From JAFAFN01 sp963707555 (GTDB lineage Bacteria; Actinomycetota; Acidimicrobiia; Acidimicrobiales; Microtrichaceae): a stretch of 64,000 nucleotides of DNA. A program made the position numbers and the translations under genes. Shown one piece after another: positions 19,048 to 27,036 of the stretch; positions within the stretch are counted from its first letter, which is position 1, and every line of letters starts with the position of its first letter. Location of the stretch: positions 124,001 to 188,000 of the forward strand of contig CAVPQM010000024.1 of NCBI GenBank assembly GCA_963707555.1, read 5' to 3'. The notes under the pieces are model-generated. The model did no database searches. It was not told the origin of the DNA and worked only from the letters and a program-made list of their open reading frames with translations.

Positions 19048-20385
19048 GTGGATCACCAACAGGACTACGTGCTGCGGACCGTCGAGGAACGGCGGGTCCG
19101 GCTGGTTCGGCTCTGGTTCACCGACGTGCTCGGTCAGATCAAGTCGGTCGCCATCTCCCCCGTGGAGCTCGACTCGGCCTTCGAGGAGGGCGTGCAGTTC
19201 GACGGCTCCGCCATCGACGGGTTCAGCCGGGTCCAGGAGAGCGACGTGCTCGCCCATCCCGACCCGAACAGCTTCCAGCTCATGCCCGGCACCGACGGCG
19301 AGGAGCTGACCGCCCGCATCTTCTGCGACATCTCCGACCTGGACGGCGAGCCCTTCGAGGGCGACCCGCGGCAGGTGCTGCGCCGCAACCTCTCGTCGGC
19401 CGCCGCCGAGGGCTTCCAGTTCATGTGCGCACCCGAGGTCGAGTTCTTCTACCTGAAGGACGACGACGCCTCGGTCGCCCCGGTGCCGCTCGACAACGCG
19501 AGCTACTTCGACCTCACCACCTATGACGAGTGCTCCGACATCCGTCGCCGGACGATCCAGCGCCTCGAGGCGACCGGCATCCCCGTCGAGTACTCGTTCC
19601 ACGAGGACGCCCCGTCCCAGCACGAGATCGACCTGCGCTACACCGACGGCCTGACCATGGCCGACAACGTGATGGCGTTGCGCATGATCGTGCGTGAGGT
19701 CGCCATGGGCTCCGGGGTGCACGCCACGTTCATGCCCAAGCCCATCGAGGGCGTGCAGGGCTCCGGCATGCACACCCACCTCTCGCTCTGGAAGGGCGAC
19801 ACGAACGCCTTCTACGACGCCGACGACGAGTTCGGCCTGTCCGGCACCGCCAAGGGCTTCATCGCCGGGCTGCTGCACCACGCGTCGGAGATCACCGCGG
19901 TCACCAACCAGCTGGTGAACTCCTACAAGCGCCTCGTCGCCGGCTTCGAGGCGCCGGTGCACATCTCGTGGGCCCGCAACAACCGCTCGGCGCTGGTCCG
20001 GGTCCCGGTCCCCAAGCGGGGCAAGGAGGACCAGGGCACCCGGATCGAGTACCGCTCGCTCGACCCGGCGGTCAACCCGTACCTGGCCTGGTCGGTGATC
20101 CTGGCGGCCGGCATGCGCGGCATCACCGAGGGCTACGAGCTGCCTCCGGAGGCCGCAGTCAACCTGTTCGACACCTCCGAGGCCGAGCGACGAACCTCCG
20201 ACGACCGGCTGCTGCCGACCAACCTGGCCGCGGCGCTCGACGAGATGGAGGGCTCCGAGCTCGTCCGCGAAGCCCTCGGCGAGCACATCTTCGAGTGGTT
20301 CCTGCGCAACAAGCGGGCCGAGTGGGCGGCGTACCGCACCCACGTCAGCAGCTTCGAGCTCCAGCGCTACCTCCGGGTCTGGTAG
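19048..20385 (+). CDS. glnA: Glutamine synthetase type I, GSI-alpha/GlnA2-like
   Basis: A 445-residue GSI. Seen: FDGSAIDGFSRVQESD, PEVEFFYLKDD, the ATP-site region GSGMHTHLSLWKG, and NRSALVRVP. The loop that carries the adenylylated tyrosine in GSI-beta (NLYDLP) reads NLFDTSEAE, so this enzyme cannot be adenylylated at that residue. Length and C-terminus (LGEHIFEWFLRNKRAEWAAY) resemble actinobacterial GlnA2. GlnA2/GlnA3 of Streptomyces act as gamma-glutamylpolyamine synthetases, so a polyamine role is possible; glutamine synthesis is also possible. GTG start; the next gene, a GlnR homologue, begins 7 bases after the stop. Confidence 0.9.
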   Translation: MDHQQDYVLRTVEERRVRLVRLWFTDVLGQIKSVAISPVELDSAFEEGVQFDGSAIDGFSRVQESDVLAHPDPNSFQLMPGTDGEELTARIFCDISDLDGEPFEGDPRQVLRRNLSSAAAEGFQFMCAPEVEFFYLKDDDASVAPVPLDNASYFDLTTYDECSDIRRRTIQRLEATGIPVEYSFHEDAPSQHEIDLRYTDGLTMADNVMALRMIVREVAMGSGVHATFMPKPIEGVQGSGMHTHLSLWKGDTNAFYDADDEFGLSGTAKGFIAGLLHHASEITAVTNQLVNSYKRLVAGFEAPVHISWARNNRSALVRVPVPKRGKEDQGTRIEYRSLDPAVNPYLAWSVILAAGMRGITEGYELPPEAAVNLFDTSEAERRTSDDRLLPTNLAAALDEMEGSELVREALGEHIFEWFLRNKRAEWAAYRTHVSSFELQRYLRVW

Positions 20386-20392
20386 GCGACAC

Positions 20393-21064
20393 GTGCAACC
20401 GCTCTTGATCTGGCCCGACCCTCCGCCCGTCGACCTGGTGCGCGTGCTCGACATGGCGGGGCTGCCGTGGACCGCGGTCGCGGACGAATCCGCGGCGCGC
20501 GACAACGTCTGGTCCGGGGCCATCGTCGCGGCCGACGACCAGCCCGACGGCGGCTTCGCGCTGGCCCGGTCCCTCCGGCGAGGCGACCTCGCCATCGCTC
20601 CACTGCTGCTGTTGGTGCGCGGCAACCAGCTGGCCGACCTCGACGGACGCCACGACACCTTCGACGACTTCTGCGTCTCGCCGTTCCACCCCGCCGAGAT
20701 CGAGGCGCGCCTGCGGCACCTGCTCGCCGCCGAGCCCGGTATCGCCGCCGGCCCGGAGCTCATCGAGTACGAGGCGCTGCTGTTGAACCTCGAGACCTAT
20801 CAGGCGTCGATCGACGGACGACCCCTCGACCTCACCTACATGGAGTACGAGCTGCTGAAGTTCCTCGCCTCGAACCCGGGGCGCGTCTTCACCCGCGAGA
20901 CGCTGCTCTCGCGGGTGTGGGGCTACGAGTACTACGGCGGGGCCCGCACGGTCGACGTGCACATCCGACGTCTGCGGGCGAAGCTCGGTGAGGAGTTCGC
21001 CGCGCTGATCCAGACCGTTCGGTCGGTCGGCTACAAGTTCGGCGAGTCCCGCTGGTCGAGCTGA
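20393..21064 (+). CDS. glnR: GlnR-type OmpR-family nitrogen regulator
   Basis: A 223-residue protein with a degenerate receiver domain and a C-terminal OmpR-type winged helix: LDLTYMEYELLKFLASNPGR, VFTRETLLSRVWGYEYYGG, ARTVDVHIRRLRAKLGEEF. The DNA-binding part is close to that of actinobacterial GlnR. In the receiver half the stretch GAIVAADDQPDGG replaces the usual phosphoacceptor loop, so phosphorylation looks doubtful, as reported for GlnR. No sensor kinase is adjacent. Co-transcription with glnA (7-base gap) and the GTGAAC elements upstream support nitrogen control. GTG start. Orthology is inferred; an unrelated OmpR regulator remains possible. Confidence 0.78.
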   Translation: MQPLLIWPDPPPVDLVRVLDMAGLPWTAVADESAARDNVWSGAIVAADDQPDGGFALARSLRRGDLAIAPLLLLVRGNQLADLDGRHDTFDDFCVSPFHPAEIEARLRHLLAAEPGIAAGPELIEYEALLLNLETYQASIDGRPLDLTYMEYELLKFLASNPGRVFTRETLLSRVWGYEYYGGARTVDVHIRRLRAKLGEEFAALIQTVRSVGYKFGESRWSS

Positions 21065-21067
21065 GGC

Positions 21068-21226
21068 TCAGTGGTTGAGCTCGATGAGCTCGCTGCCCTC
21101 GTTCAGGTACTCGCCTTCCTTGGTCAGCGTGTGACCGAGCAGGACCGAGATCGCCGCGCCGGTGACGAAGAAGCCGACCGGCAGACCGACGAGCAGCACG
21201 AGGATGATGATGACCGGGCCGAGCAT
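21068..21226 (-). CDS. Small single-pass membrane protein
   Basis: 52 residues: MLGPVIIILVLLVGLPVGFF is the start of one or two closely spaced transmembrane helices (to about residue 31), followed by a short acidic tail ending ELNH. No family recognised. It is convergent with glnR, with a 3-base gap. Confidence 0.5.
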   Translation of the reverse strand: MLGPVIIILVLLVGLPVGFFVTGAAISVLLGHTLTKEGEYLNEGSELIELNH

Positions 21227-21300
21227 CCTCTGAGTCTGCCCCAGTCGCCGAGGCGTCTCCAACATTCCCGCTGCGGGAACCTCGGGGAGCCGGTGACGCG

Positions 21301-21642
21301 TCAGGCCGGGTCGTGCAGCCACGCCTCGATCTCGACCCGTGCGCCGAAGGGCAGTTCGGCCACGGCGACCGCGGAGCGCGCCGGGCGGTGCGCACCGAAG
21401 TAGTCGGCGTACAGCTCGTTCATCCGTGCGTAGTCGGCCATGTCGACCACGAACACGGTCGTCTTCGCGATCTGCTCCTTGCGGACGCCGTGCTCGCCGA
21501 GCAGCCGGTCCAGGTTCGTGAAGATCTGGGCGAGTTGGCCGTCGAAGCCGTCGACGAGGCCGCCGTCGTCGATCCCGATCTGGCCGGAGATGCAACACCA
21601 GTCACCCGCCCGGAACAGTGGGGTGTACGGCAGTGCGGCCAT
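21301..21642 (-). CDS. RidA family protein (enamine/imine deaminase-like)
   Basis: 113 residues of the YjgF/YER057c/UK114 family. Starts MAALPYTPLFRAGDWCCISG, then QIGIDDGG and the helix QLAQIFTNLDRLLGEHGV. Family members hydrolyse reactive 2-aminoacrylate-type enamines made by PLP enzymes. The arginine that binds the carboxylate in RidA (normally in an R(S/T)-x-V segment) corresponds to HRPARSAVAVAELPFGARVE; catalytic activity is therefore plausible but not certain. GAGGAGG ribosome-binding site upstream. Intact. Confidence 0.85.
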   Translation of the reverse strand: MAALPYTPLFRAGDWCCISGQIGIDDGGLVDGFDGQLAQIFTNLDRLLGEHGVRKEQIAKTTVFVVDMADYARMNELYADYFGAHRPARSAVAVAELPFGARVEIEAWLHDPA

Positions 21643-21712
21643 GGCGGTCCTCCTCGTCGGCGTGGGCGCAGCGTACCGGTCCCGGCGATGTGGATCGGCC
21701 GGCGCGCAGGGC

Positions 21713-21718
21713 TAGCTT
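21713..21718 (+). promoter_or_regulatory. -10 hexamer, leaderless lipoprotein gene
   Basis: TAGCTT ends 8 bases before the GTG at 21727. Confidence 0.45.
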
Positions 21719-21726
21719 CGTGGCCC

Positions 21727-22677
21727 GTGAGCACGCCGCAGCATCCCCACCACCACGGGCCGGTACGCCGCGACCCCCGGACCTCCGGTCGGTCGATCGA
21801 CCGTCGGGCGCTGCTGCGTGGCGGCATGGGCCTGGCGGCGTTCGCCGGCATCGCGGCCGCCTGCTCCGACACGGGCGAGACGGTCACCGACGGCGTCTCG
21901 GCGGGCCCCGACCAGAGCCTCACCGCGCTGTTCCCACGGGACCTCGCCTACGTGGCGGCCGCCACCCCGACGCGCCTGCCGTACACCCTCAGCGACGCCG
22001 AGGGCATCCCGCTCAGCTCGATCAGCGGACCGCTCTCGTTCGAGGTCAGCATCGACGGCGAGCGCGTCGGCGACCCGATCGAGGTCGCCCCTCACGCAGA
22101 CGGCGTGCCGCGCCCGTACCTGCCGCTCTACTTCGAGTTCCCCGAGCCGGGCATCTACGACGTCGAGGCCGACTACGACGGCGCTCGCCTCAACTCCCAG
22201 GTGCAGGTCTTCCCCGCCGCCCAGGTCGAGCAACCCCTCGTCGGGTCGCCGCTGCCGCCGGCCGACACCGCGACACTCCAGCAGTCCTTCGACGTCGACC
22301 CGATCTGCACCCGCACACCCACCTGTCCGTTCCACGAGGTGAACCTGGCGAGCGTCATCGGGACCGGCCGACCGATCGCGGTGCTGCTGGCAACGCCTGC
22401 CTACTGCCGCACCACGGCGTGCGGGCCGATCCTCGACATCCTGATCGACGTGGCCGGCGGGCGGGATGACCTGGTCGTCATCCACTCCGAGGTCTACAAG
22501 AACCCGAAGTCGGTCACGGACCTGTCCGAGGCGACGCTCGCACCGCTGCCCACGGCCTACAACATGACCTTCGAGCCGTGCCTGTTCGTCACCAACTCCG
22601 CCGGGGAGCTGGTCGTGCGCGGTGACATCGTCGTCGACCGCGTCGAGATGCAGGAGATGCTCGCCCTGGCCGTCTGA
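21727..22677 (+). CDS. Tat-exported lipoprotein with thioredoxin-like domain
   Basis: 316 residues. The N-terminus has a twin-arginine signal (SIDRRALLRGGMGLAAFAGI) ending in a lipobox-like AAAC, so it is a predicted Tat lipoprotein. The middle part looks like an immunoglobulin-like beta domain (LTALFPRDLAYVAAATPTR and EFPEPGIYDVEADYDGARL). The C-terminal part (about residues 205-316) reads as a thioredoxin-like fold: PIAVLLATPAYCRTTACGPI carries a CxxxxC pair in place of CxxC, then DDLVVIHSEVYKNPKS and EPCLFVTNSAGELVVR. This suggests an extracytoplasmic redox or peroxiredoxin-like role. Substrate unknown. Short leaderless-type upstream region. Confidence 0.75.
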   Translation: MSTPQHPHHHGPVRRDPRTSGRSIDRRALLRGGMGLAAFAGIAAACSDTGETVTDGVSAGPDQSLTALFPRDLAYVAAATPTRLPYTLSDAEGIPLSSISGPLSFEVSIDGERVGDPIEVAPHADGVPRPYLPLYFEFPEPGIYDVEADYDGARLNSQVQVFPAAQVEQPLVGSPLPPADTATLQQSFDVDPICTRTPTCPFHEVNLASVIGTGRPIAVLLATPAYCRTTACGPILDILIDVAGGRDDLVVIHSEVYKNPKSVTDLSEATLAPLPTAYNMTFEPCLFVTNSAGELVVRGDIVVDRVEMQEMLALAV

Positions 22678-22917
22678 CGGCCAGGCGCGGCCAGCTCGCG
22701 GCTGAGTGGTCGGCGTTCGGCGCACTCGTTGGCCTGTCCCGGTTGGCAGACGGCCCGCTCGGAGGGCGCCTCAGCGGAAGCGCGAGCGCCGACGACCACG
22801 AGCGGCGGGTGCACTCCCGCGCCGACTTGGAACGAAACCGGGCGGTCGAACCACCCCCGCTTCGTCGCAACTCGGCTTCAGGACACCCCCACGGACCGGC
22901 GCGCGCTGACGCACGAC

Positions 22918-22931
22918 GCTTCCGCGGAAGC
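22918..22931. repeat. 14-bp perfect palindrome
   Basis: GCTTCCGCGGAAGC lies 40 bases after the erpA stop, in the 293-base convergent gap between the lipoprotein and erpA. With no loop it is a duplex palindrome rather than a good hairpin. Nothing else coding is seen in 22678-22970. Confidence 0.5.
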
Positions 22932-22970
22932 ATCCGCGCGACGTGACGTCGCCCTATCGAGCAGAGGCCG

Positions 22971-23291
22971 TCAGCTGAACGACTGACCGCAGCCGCAGGT
23001 GCGCTGGGCGTTGGGGTTCGTGATGGCGAACCCGGACTGGTCGAGGCCGTCCTTGTAGTCGAGCGTCGCACCGGTGAGCAGCTGTGCGCTCGAGGGATCG
23101 ACGATCACCCGCACGCCACCCTTCTCGACGGTGAGGTCGTCGGTGGCGACGTCGCTGTCGAAGAACATCTCGTAGGAGAAGCCGGAGCACCCGCCGGGGC
23201 GCACGGCCACGCGCAGCGCCAGCGCGTCGTCACCTTCGGCGGTGATGAGCTGCTTGACCTTGTCGGCGGCGGTGTCGGTGAGAGTGATCAT
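22971..23291 (-). CDS. erpA: Iron-sulfur cluster insertion protein (ErpA/HesB type)
   Basis: 106-residue A-type Fe-S carrier. It has the three conserved cysteines in RPGGCSGFSY and QRTCGCGQSF, in the pattern C-x(n)-CxC, and starts MITLTDTAADKVKQLI. A-type carriers deliver 4Fe-4S clusters to target proteins. Upstream on the same strand is a SufR-like repressor, with mrp divergent beyond it, forming an Fe-S maturation cluster. I start at the ATG at 23291; the frame extends eight codons upstream to 23315 without better support. A TAGAAT -10 (23328-23333) gives a leader of about 35 bases. Confidence 0.88.
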   Translation of the reverse strand: MITLTDTAADKVKQLITAEGDDALALRVAVRPGGCSGFSYEMFFDSDVATDDLTVEKGGVRVIVDPSSAQLLTGATLDYKDGLDQSGFAITNPNAQRTCGCGQSFS

Positions 23292-23327
23292 GTGCGGGCC
23301 TCCACGCTTGTGCACGGCGTCGCTCGA

Positions 23328-23333
23328 ATTCTA
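23328..23333 (-). promoter_or_regulatory. -10 hexamer of erpA
   Basis: TAGAAT on the minus strand, 36 bases before the erpA ATG and just after the SufR-like gene, so erpA can be transcribed on its own. Confidence 0.4.
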
Positions 23334-23367
23334 CCGGCAATCACCGTGAGAAGGACAGCGCCCTCGG

Positions 23368-24036
23368 TCACCGGTCGGCGACGAGGCGCGCCTGGCACGG
23401 GACCCGGTCGACGAGGGTGCGGAACTCGACGACCTGGGCACCGCCGACGCCGTCGACGAACCCCTCGAGCAGGCCTCGGTGCAACGAGCAGACCAGCTCG
23501 GGCGACGTCGCGGCCATCTCCGCGAACGGGCAGTGGGCGAACGCGACGGTCGCCCCCGACTCCTCGACCACGACGGCGGGGTCGAAGCCCAACTCGTCGA
23601 GCAGCTCGACCGATGCGTCGATGCAGTCCTCGGGTGGGGTCGCCCGACGACGGGCGAGTCGTTCGCCCTCGTCACGACCGGCGCTGGCCGCTGCGTCGCC
23701 GTCCAGACCGGCCTCTGCGGCCATCGACAGCAGCATGCGGGCGAGCATCGGGAAGACCGGCGGCTCCAGCCCGAGCGACGGGGCATCCGCGCACAACGAG
23801 TACAGCTTCTGGGGTCGGCCCACGGCGCCGCTGGTGTCGGGGCGGGCGACCAGCAGGCCCACGTCACGCATGCGCTCCAGGTGGGGGCGCACCGTGTTGG
23901 GGTGCAGGCCCAGGGAGTCGGCGACCTCTGAGGTGGACAGCGGCCGAGAGGACCGGGCCAGGTCGAGGTAGATGGCGTAGCGCGTGTTGTCGCCCAGGGT
24001 CTTCAGCAGATCGAGGCGACGCTCCGCGGTGGGCAC
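23368..24036 (-). CDS. SufR-like Fe-S responsive transcriptional regulator
   Basis: 222 residues. The N-terminal ArsR/DeoR-type HTH is STSEVADSLGLHPNTVRPHL. The C-terminal half has cysteines and histidines arranged like cluster ligands (AHCPFAEMAATSPELVCSLH, then VPCQAR). SufR (Rv1460 in M. tuberculosis) binds a 4Fe-4S cluster through similar residues and represses suf genes. Placement next to erpA and mrp supports the same role here. The GTG start follows TACGCT by 6 bases, indicating a leaderless mRNA. A general HTH regulator unrelated to Fe-S is the alternative. Confidence 0.72.
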   Translation of the reverse strand: MPTAERRLDLLKTLGDNTRYAIYLDLARSSRPLSTSEVADSLGLHPNTVRPHLERMRDVGLLVARPDTSGAVGRPQKLYSLCADAPSLGLEPPVFPMLARMLLSMAAEAGLDGDAAASAGRDEGERLARRRATPPEDCIDASVELLDELGFDPAVVVEESGATVAFAHCPFAEMAATSPELVCSLHRGLLEGFVDGVGGAQVVEFRTLVDRVPCQARLVADR

Positions 24037-24042
24037 GACGCG

Positions 24043-24048
24043 AGCGTA
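24043..24048 (-). promoter_or_regulatory. -10 hexamer, leaderless SufR-like gene
   Basis: TACGCT ends 6 bases before the GTG at 24036. It is about 35 bases from the divergent mrp -10, so the two promoters share the intergenic region. Confidence 0.45.
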
Positions 24049-24082
24049 GTCGTCGCGCTCGAAATAACACGGCCGAACCCGG

Positions 24083-24088
24083 TAAAAT
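24083..24088 (+). promoter_or_regulatory. -10 hexamer of mrp; decides the start
   Basis: TAAAAT overlaps the ATG at 24087 and ends 7 bases before a GTG at 24096. A leaderless mRNA would begin at that GTG. Confidence 0.5.
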
Positions 24089-24095
24089 GGCTGGC

Positions 24096-25306
24096 GTGAC
24101 CTTCAGCCCTGAGCGCACCGGCGACACCGAGCACGACCCTGCTCCTCTGCCGACCCCCGACGACGTGATGCCGCTGCTGCGCGGCGTCATCGACCCCGAG
24201 CTCGGCCTGGACATCGTCGAGCTGGGCATGGCCAAGGGCGCCGTCGTCTCCCCCGACGGCACGGTGCGGGTCACGATCGCGCTCACGACCAGCGGATGTC
24301 CGCTGCGCGGCGCAGATCATGAAGGACGTGCGCGCACGCGTCGGCGGCCTGCCCGGCGTCGCGAAGGTCAGCTTCGACTGGACCGAGCTGACCCAGGACG
24401 AGAAAGCCGTCGCGATGGACCGCGCTCGACGCAACATCGCGCAGCGGCCCGACCAGACGTCGCTGCCCGCCACCACCAAGGTCGTCATGGTCGCCTCGGG
24501 CAAGGGCGGCGTCGGCAAGTCCTCGGTGACGGTCAACCTGGCCAGCGCACTCGCGTCCGAGGGGTTCACCGTCGGGGTCATGGACGCCGACATCTGGGGC
24601 TTCTCGGTCCCGCGCATGTTGGGCATCGAGGGTCGTCTCGGCGGCGACGAGCGCAGCGCACGCATCCGCCCCCACGAGCTCGAGGTCGGCAACGGCCGGC
24701 TGCGGGTCGTCTCGATGGGCTTCCTGGTCGAGGACGAGGGCGCCGCGCTCGATGTGGCGCGGCCTGATGCTGAACCGGGCGGTCCAGCACTTCCTCGAGG
24801 ACGTCGACTGGGGCGACCTCGACTACCTGCTGATCGACATGCCGCCCGGAACCGGCGACGTCCAGATGGGCCTCGCGAAGCTGCTGCCGCGCGCCGAGAT
24901 GATCGTCGTCACGACACCGTCACGCACCGCGCAGCGGGTCGCGGTCCGCGTCGTCGACATGGGACGCAAGAACTACCTCCGCATCGCCGGGGTCATCGAG
25001 AACATGTCGAGCTACATCGACGACACGGGCAGGGAGCACCGCCTGTTCGGCCGCGGCGGGGGCGACGATCTCGCCGCCGAGGCCGGTGTCCCGCTGCTCG
25101 GACGCATCCCGATCGAACCCGCGGTCGCCGAGGGTGGCGACGAGGGCCGCCCGGTGGCCCTGGGCGAGGGCCCTGCCGCCGAGGAGTTCCGCCGCATCGC
25201 ACGCGCCATGATCGACGAGATCGTGCCACCCGCGGACCTGGCCGGATGCTCGGCCCGGCTGCTCGGCGCGATGGACGCGGCCCTCGCCGCAGCCGCAACG
25301 CCCTGA
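24096..25306 (+). CDS. mrp: Mrp/NBP35-type Fe-S carrier ATPase, two frameshifts
   Basis: Scaffold/carrier ATPase for Fe-S clusters (ApbC type). The N-terminal DUF59-like domain is LLRGVIDPELGLDIVELGMA, with TTSGCPLR. The ATPase has the deviant Walker A VASGKGGVGKSSVTVNLASA, DADIWGFSVPRMLGI, and the switch region LLIDMPPGTGDVQ. The usual C-terminal CxxC pair of Mrp is not seen; the later segment IAGVIENMSSYIDDTGREH lacks cysteines. The frame changes near 24310 and 24750, each a single-base event. GTG start chosen from the -10 position; the ATG nine bases upstream is in the same frame. Corrected length is about 404 residues. Confidence 0.88.
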
Positions 25307-25322
25307 TCAGATCGACCCCTGA

Positions 25323-26135
25323 TCAGGCGGGGTCGGGCGCGCCGCGCTCGGACCAGAGCTGCCAGATCATCCGGGTCGCCACGACGACCAGCAACGCGGC
25401 GAACAGCCCGTTCGACACGGCATCGGACATGTCGACCGAGATGAGTCCGGCCCCGAATGCCGACAGGACACCGGCCAGGCCGGCGACGGCGCCGATGCCC
25501 AGGTCGACGTTGCCCTTCCGCCAGTTCCTCCACGTCCCCATGAGCGCGGTCGGGATGATCACCGCGAGCGACGTGCCCTTGGACAGCGCCGCGCTCATGT
25601 CGAAGCCGACCACCATCACCGGCACCATGATGATGCCGCCGCCCACGCCGAGCAGCCCGGCGAGCACACCCGAGGCGAGTCCGGTCACGACCAGCGCCAC
25701 CGCGCCGAGCACGCCGAGCGGTGATCGCCCCGCGGCGTCGGACTGGTCGACCACCAGCCGCAGGGCCGTCGCGACGAGCAGCGCCGCGAACGCCCAGCCC
25801 AGCACCCGCTCGGGCAACGTGTGCAGCAGCCTCGTGCCGAGCACCGCACCGCCGACGGCGCCCGCGGCGAGGAACCCGGCGACCACCCAGTCGACCTCGC
25901 CGGAGATCGCGTAGCTCAACGTCGACGACACCGCGATCGGCACCACTGCCGCGAGGGACGTGCCGTGGGCGAGTCGCTGGTCGAGGTGCATCACCATCAC
26001 CAACGCGGGCACCATCAGGATCCCGCCGCCGACGCCGAACAGCCCCGAGAGGAACCCGGCGCCCAGGCCGACGAGCACTGCGCGCAGCAGCCGGTCACCG
26101 GTCAGGCGGTCGCTCGACGGGGCTGAGGACATCAC
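25323..26135 (-). CDS. Sulfite exporter TauE/SafE family permease
   Basis: 270 residues with about eight transmembrane helices and the duplicated TauE signature GLFGVGGGILMVPALVM and LLGVGGGIIMVPVMVV, each after a glycine-rich helix. The family moves organosulfonates, sulfite or related anions; the substrate is unknown. Start is GTG 26135, directly followed by ATG 26132, which is equally possible. Intact, with no frame changes. It is convergent with mrp (16-base gap). Confidence 0.85.
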   Translation of the reverse strand: MMSSAPSSDRLTGDRLLRAVLVGLGAGFLSGLFGVGGGILMVPALVMVMHLDQRLAHGTSLAAVVPIAVSSTLSYAISGEVDWVVAGFLAAGAVGGAVLGTRLLHTLPERVLGWAFAALLVATALRLVVDQSDAAGRSPLGVLGAVALVVTGLASGVLAGLLGVGGGIIMVPVMVVGFDMSAALSKGTSLAVIIPTALMGTWRNWRKGNVDLGIGAVAGLAGVLSAFGAGLISVDMSDAVSNGLFAALLVVVATRMIWQLWSERGAPDPA

Positions 26136-26191
26136 ACGATCATCGCCGGTCGCACGCGTCCTTTCGAACCGGCCGGCTCGACCGGCCAGCT

Positions 26192-26220
26192 CCGGACCGG
26201 CCGGGCGCTGCCCGGTCCGG
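26192..26220 (-). terminator. GC-rich hairpin after the protease gene
   Basis: CCGGA...CCGGGC, loop GCT, GCCCGG-TCCGG, with a four-base bulge on one side, immediately after the protease stop. No U-tract. Confidence 0.35.
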
Positions 26221-26221
26221 C

Positions 26222-26965
26222 TCAGCAGCCGGGCGCAGGGCCGAGTCCGCGTCCGAGCACCTCGTGCACGGGGTAGGCGACGACGTCGCCCGTGCCCGGG
26301 TCCCTCGCGGCGACCAGTCCGACGACGTCGCCGGTGTCGGCGTCGACGACGGTGCCGCCCGACAGGCCCCCGCCGGCGGGTGCGTCGATCAGCAGGACCT
26401 GGGCGGTGCCGCCGTACCCGGAGCGGAGCTCCGAGGAGCGCACCTGCGCGGCCATCTCGACACGCGCTCCGTCCGGGAAGCCGGTGACGACCACGTCGTC
26501 GCCCACCTCTGCCGCGACCTGCGCGGCCGGCGGCGAGGCCGGGGCGTTGCGTTCGTCGTCCAGGCGCAGCACCGCCGCGTCGCGGCCCGGGACCGCCCCC
26601 AGCACGGTGGCGCTGCCGACGGTGCCGTCGTCGTGGTGGACGGTCACGGTGCCCGCGCCCCGTGCGACATGGGCATTGGTGAGCACGATCTGGTCGCCTG
26701 GCGGGCCGAGGACGGTCGCGGTCGCGCTGCGGTGCTCGCCACAGCCGACCGCTTCGACGCGCAGCGTGGCGTCACGGTCGAGCGTCCGCCCGGCGACCTC
26801 GGCGGACGGCGCCGGGCCTGCGCCGAGCCCGGTCGACCCGGCAGCGGGCAGCAGCGAGTGCGCACCCACGCCGATCACCGCGCCGAGGAGCACGGCCAGC
26901 GTGACGGCGCCCGCACCCACCCGCCGGGGTTCGCTCACGGTCATGCCTCGACCGAACCACTCCAT
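26222..26965 (-). CDS. Membrane-anchored trypsin-like serine protease
   Basis: 247 residues. An N-terminal hydrophobic helix (GAGAVTLAVLLGAVIGVGAHSL) serves as signal anchor. The S1 fold shows the triad: His in VLTNAHVARG, Asp in PGRDAAVLRLDD, Ser in PAGGGLSGGTVVD. Such extracytoplasmic proteases (HtrA/MarP-like, but without PDZ) cleave envelope proteins or act in acid or oxidative stress. A second methionine (MTVSEPRRVG, at 26944) could be the true start. It lies upstream of tauE and downstream of meaB on the same strand, with 71 bases from the meaB stop. Intact. Confidence 0.8.
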   Translation of the reverse strand: MEWFGRGMTVSEPRRVGAGAVTLAVLLGAVIGVGAHSLLPAAGSTGLGAGPAPSAEVAGRTLDRDATLRVEAVGCGEHRSATATVLGPPGDQIVLTNAHVARGAGTVTVHHDDGTVGSATVLGAVPGRDAAVLRLDDERNAPASPPAAQVAAEVGDDVVVTGFPDGARVEMAAQVRSSELRSGYGGTAQVLLIDAPAGGGLSGGTVVDADTGDVVGLVAARDPGTGDVVAYPVHEVLGRGLGPAPGC

Positions 26966-27036
26966 GGCCGCCGGGGCAAGTGGCAGAAGTGCTCAGCCGC
27001 AGTCAGGTCGGGAGCGGTCGAGCCAGCCGCGCCGAG

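Noticed and set aside
22678..22970. Short open frames between the lipoprotein and erpA
   Set aside because: No ribosome-binding site, no -10, and amino-acid composition of antisense GC-rich DNA.
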